Shown: one piece after another, positions 62,115 to 64,000 of the stretch
Numbering within the stretch: position 1 is the first letter of the stretch
How the letters are laid out: each line of letters begins with the position of its first letter
Source of the DNA: Nostoc sp. FACHB-152
Lineage (GTDB): Bacteria > Cyanobacteriota > Cyanobacteriia > Cyanobacteriales > Nostocaceae
DNA length: 64,000 nucleotides
Reading direction: 5' to 3'
Assembly: GCF_014697475.1 (NCBI RefSeq)
Contig: NZ_JACJRV010000025.1
Location: 17,852 to 81,851 of the forward strand
Position numbers and translations under genes: made by a program
Notes under the pieces: model-generated
Seen by the model: only the letters and a program-made list of their open reading frames with translations
Told to the model about the DNA's origin: nothing
The model's database searches: none

Positions 62115-62465
62115 TTCTTCCTCTGTAGGTGATGATAGGCTATGCGATGTTTGAGCTTTGAAACACTTAGTGATTATGAAATGTGCAAGACAAAATTTCT
62201 ATCATGAGGCAGCCCTCATCCAATGTCTAACTCATAAAAAATTAGACAAGAATAGATGCTTTGTCATGCTTAAATTGACAAACAGACTCTTGTATATGTT
62301 ATCAATATCCTGGTATGCGATCGCCTAAAATTACGGCCTAATTAATTTGCTTTTTTCACACAAGAATTATACGATTGAAAGAATTTTGTCTCTGTCTCCT
62401 TTATGGACGATTTTCTTATCTAACTAGATAATCGTTTGTTATAAAATCATCACAAAACATATACC
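62115..62465. other. Divergent promoter region between sps and murF
   Basis: 351 bp with no gene. A TTGACA hexamer at 62275-62280 on the plus strand is a possible -35 for murF, with TGTTAT 16 bases on as a poor -10. Nothing else stands out. Confidence 0.4.
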
Positions 62466-63821
62466 ATGCCTTGGTCTGTTAACCTATCCCAACTGATAGA
62501 AATTCTTTCTGCCCAATCTGCCAATTTATCTGAATCTGCTTTTGCCCAAGTTAGTAGCGGTATTCAAACAGACACCCGCATCATTAAGCCAGGAGAGGTA
62601 TTTCTGGCTTTACGTGGCGAAAAGTTTGACGGACATGATTTTATCTCAACAGCGATCGCTAAAGGTGCATTAGCGGCAATTGTCGATTTTGACTACGAAA
62701 ATCCTGGATTTCCTGTAATACAAGTCAAAAACACCTTAGAAGCTTATCAAAAAATCGGTCGCTGGTGGCGCGATCGCTTTGATATTCCAGTAATTGGGGT
62801 AACGGGTTCTGTTGGCAAAACTACTACCAAAGAATTAATCACTGCGGTATTAGCTACCCAAGGCAGAGTCCATAAAACCTATGGCAATTTTAATAATGAA
62901 ATTGGTGTGCCGAAAACTCTCCTAGAGTTAGATGCCGAACACAACTACGCTGTAATTGAGATGGCAATGCGCGGTAGAGGGCAAATTGCCGAACTCACGC
63001 ACATTGCCTGGCCGACAATTGGCGTAATTACCAACGTCGGGACGGCACATATAGAGTTGCTAGGTTCAGAAGAAGCCATTGCTGAGGCAAAATGTGAGTT
63101 ATTAACCGAAATGCCCAAGGATAGCGTAGCAATTCTCAATTACGACAATCCTTTATTAATTGCTACAGCTAAAAAAGTTTGGTCGGGTGAAGTTTTAACT
63201 TATGGTTTATCTGGCGGTGATATTCAAGGAAACTTAATTGATAATGAAACTATAGAAGTCGCAGGCATTAAATTACCTTTGCCTCTTGTTGGTCGTCATA
63301 ACGCAACGAATTATTTAGCAGCTTTAGCTGTCGCCAAGGTGTTAGGAATTGATTGGTCTACTTTAACAAATGGTGTAGCTGTGGATATGCCGACTGGGCG
63401 ATCGCAGCGTTATGCGTTGCCTAATGATGTAGTATTCTTAGATGAAACATATAATGCTGCACCAGAAGCGATGTTAGCAGCATTGCAATTATTAGCAGAC
63501 ACACCCGGAAAGCGCAAAATTGCTGTGTTGGGAGCAATGAAAGAATTAGGCGAGCGATCGCCGCAATTACACCAAAAAGTCGGTGAAACTGTACGCAACT
63601 TAAATTTAGATGGTTTACTAGTTTTAGTAGATGGGCAAGATGCCGAAGCGATGGCTCAAAGTGCCGCCGGTATCCCTTCAGAATGCTTTGCTAGTCATGA
63701 TGATTTAGCAGCACGACTCAAAACATTTATTCAAACAGGCGATCGGATTTTATTTAAAGCCGCTCATTCTGTGGGATTAGATCGCGTTGTCCATCAATTA
63801 CGAGCAGAATTAAGGAATTAA
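62466..63821 (+). CDS. murF: UDP-N-acetylmuramoyl-tripeptide--D-alanyl-D-alanine ligase (MurF)
   Basis: The 451-residue protein adds D-Ala-D-Ala to UDP-MurNAc-tripeptide in the cytoplasm, completing the peptidoglycan pentapeptide precursor. It has the three Mur ligase domains: N-terminal substrate domain (about 25-100, with SGIQTDTRIIKPGEVFLAL), central ATPase with P-loop GVTGSVGKTTTKELI (Lys118) and the HKTYGNFNNEIGVP motif specific to MurF, and a C-terminal domain with DETYNAAPEAMLAAL and LGAMKELGE. Length is normal for the family. The ATG has no strong ribosome binding site. It is transcribed away from sps; a dispersed MITE-like repeat begins 80 bp after its stop. Confidence 0.95.
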   Translation: MPWSVNLSQLIEILSAQSANLSESAFAQVSSGIQTDTRIIKPGEVFLALRGEKFDGHDFISTAIAKGALAAIVDFDYENPGFPVIQVKNTLEAYQKIGRWWRDRFDIPVIGVTGSVGKTTTKELITAVLATQGRVHKTYGNFNNEIGVPKTLLELDAEHNYAVIEMAMRGRGQIAELTHIAWPTIGVITNVGTAHIELLGSEEAIAEAKCELLTEMPKDSVAILNYDNPLLIATAKKVWSGEVLTYGLSGGDIQGNLIDNETIEVAGIKLPLPLVGRHNATNYLAALAVAKVLGIDWSTLTNGVAVDMPTGRSQRYALPNDVVFLDETYNAAPEAMLAALQLLADTPGKRKIAVLGAMKELGERSPQLHQKVGETVRNLNLDGLLVLVDGQDAEAMAQSAAGIPSECFASHDDLAARLKTFIQTGDRILFKAAHSVGLDRVVHQLRAELRN

Positions 63822-63900
63822 ATTTAGAGGATATTTGAAACTATGGTGTACACACAAATCATCTGATCCCCCTAAATCCCCCTTCAAAAGTTTTGTAGGG

Positions 63901-64000
63901 CAGGGTGGTTTCATACGAAAAAATAAAAATCTATAAGTCCTGATTTCTCGTTTTGTAGCCCAGATTTTGACCCCTCTCCAAACCTCTCCCCCCGTGGGGG
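63901..64000. mobile_element. MITE-like element, second copy (cut by window end)
   Basis: Starting with CAGGGTGGTTTCATAC, the sequence repeats the left part of the element at 54699-54851 with no difference over about 90 bases, then differs slightly in the CCCCC-GTGGGGG palindrome. The right end lies outside the window. Confidence 0.75.

Overview
The window is cyanobacterial, most likely from a filamentous heterocyst-forming (Nostocales-type) genome. The reasons are the very frequent HIP1 octamer GCGATCGC, heptanucleotide short tandem repeats of the CCTGTTC/CCTATTG kind, many small palindromic intergenic repeats, a cyanobacterial-style sucrose-phosphate synthase, large PAS/GAF hybrid kinases and an NHLP-type peptide export system. 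No rRNA, tRNA or CRISPR array was seen.

Layout. 0.2-24.2 kb is one enormous gene for a ~7997-residue secreted/adhesin-like repeat protein: an N-terminal DUF4347 domain, repeated TGD modules, a long glycine/alanine-rich beta-repeat region and C-terminal RTX calcium-binding repeats. A 158-bp MITE-like element separates it from a tightly packed plus-strand operon (24.4-28.9 kb): a SapC-family protein, a family-2 methyltransferase, a radical SAM enzyme and two proteins I do not recognise. A second methyltransferase and a small RTX-like repeat protein lie on the minus strand (29.0-31.9 kb), followed by a repeat-rich spacer with a transposase remnant.

33.0-44.2 kb (all minus strand) is a complete class II lanthipeptide system: two tandem precursor genes with identical 20-residue cores on long NHLP-type leaders, a LanM synthetase of the CCG-zinc (ProcM-like) kind, and a three-gene exporter (HlyD-like adaptor, C39 peptidase-ABC protein, second ABC protein). 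44.4-54.5 kb (plus strand) is a signalling block: an OmpR-type regulator fused to HPt, receiver and degenerate GGDEF domains, a small PAS protein, a 1589-residue multi-PAS/GAF hybrid kinase, a REC-PAS-kinase and a single-domain response regulator. A small minus-strand gene with a strong ribosome binding site sits inside this block.

55.3-58.8 kb holds a two-EF-hand protein, a Tat-exported serine hydrolase with five N-terminal tandem repeats, a DUF1772 protein and a MAPEG protein. 59.4-63.8 kb holds a small unknown protein, sucrose-phosphate synthase and MurF.

Most interesting signal: three copies of a 30-bp motif made of three 8-bp direct repeats at 11-bp spacing, the architecture of an OmpR/PhoB-family operator. 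They lie upstream of the exporter operon, upstream of the precursor genes and upstream of the small unknown gene, always in the same orientation relative to the minus-strand gene. With the OmpR-type regulator next door, this predicts a dedicated regulon linking the signalling block to lanthipeptide production, with the 61-residue protein as an unrecognised member. A weaker match precedes the EF-hand gene. The SapC/methyltransferase/radical SAM operon is the other candidate for an undescribed pathway.
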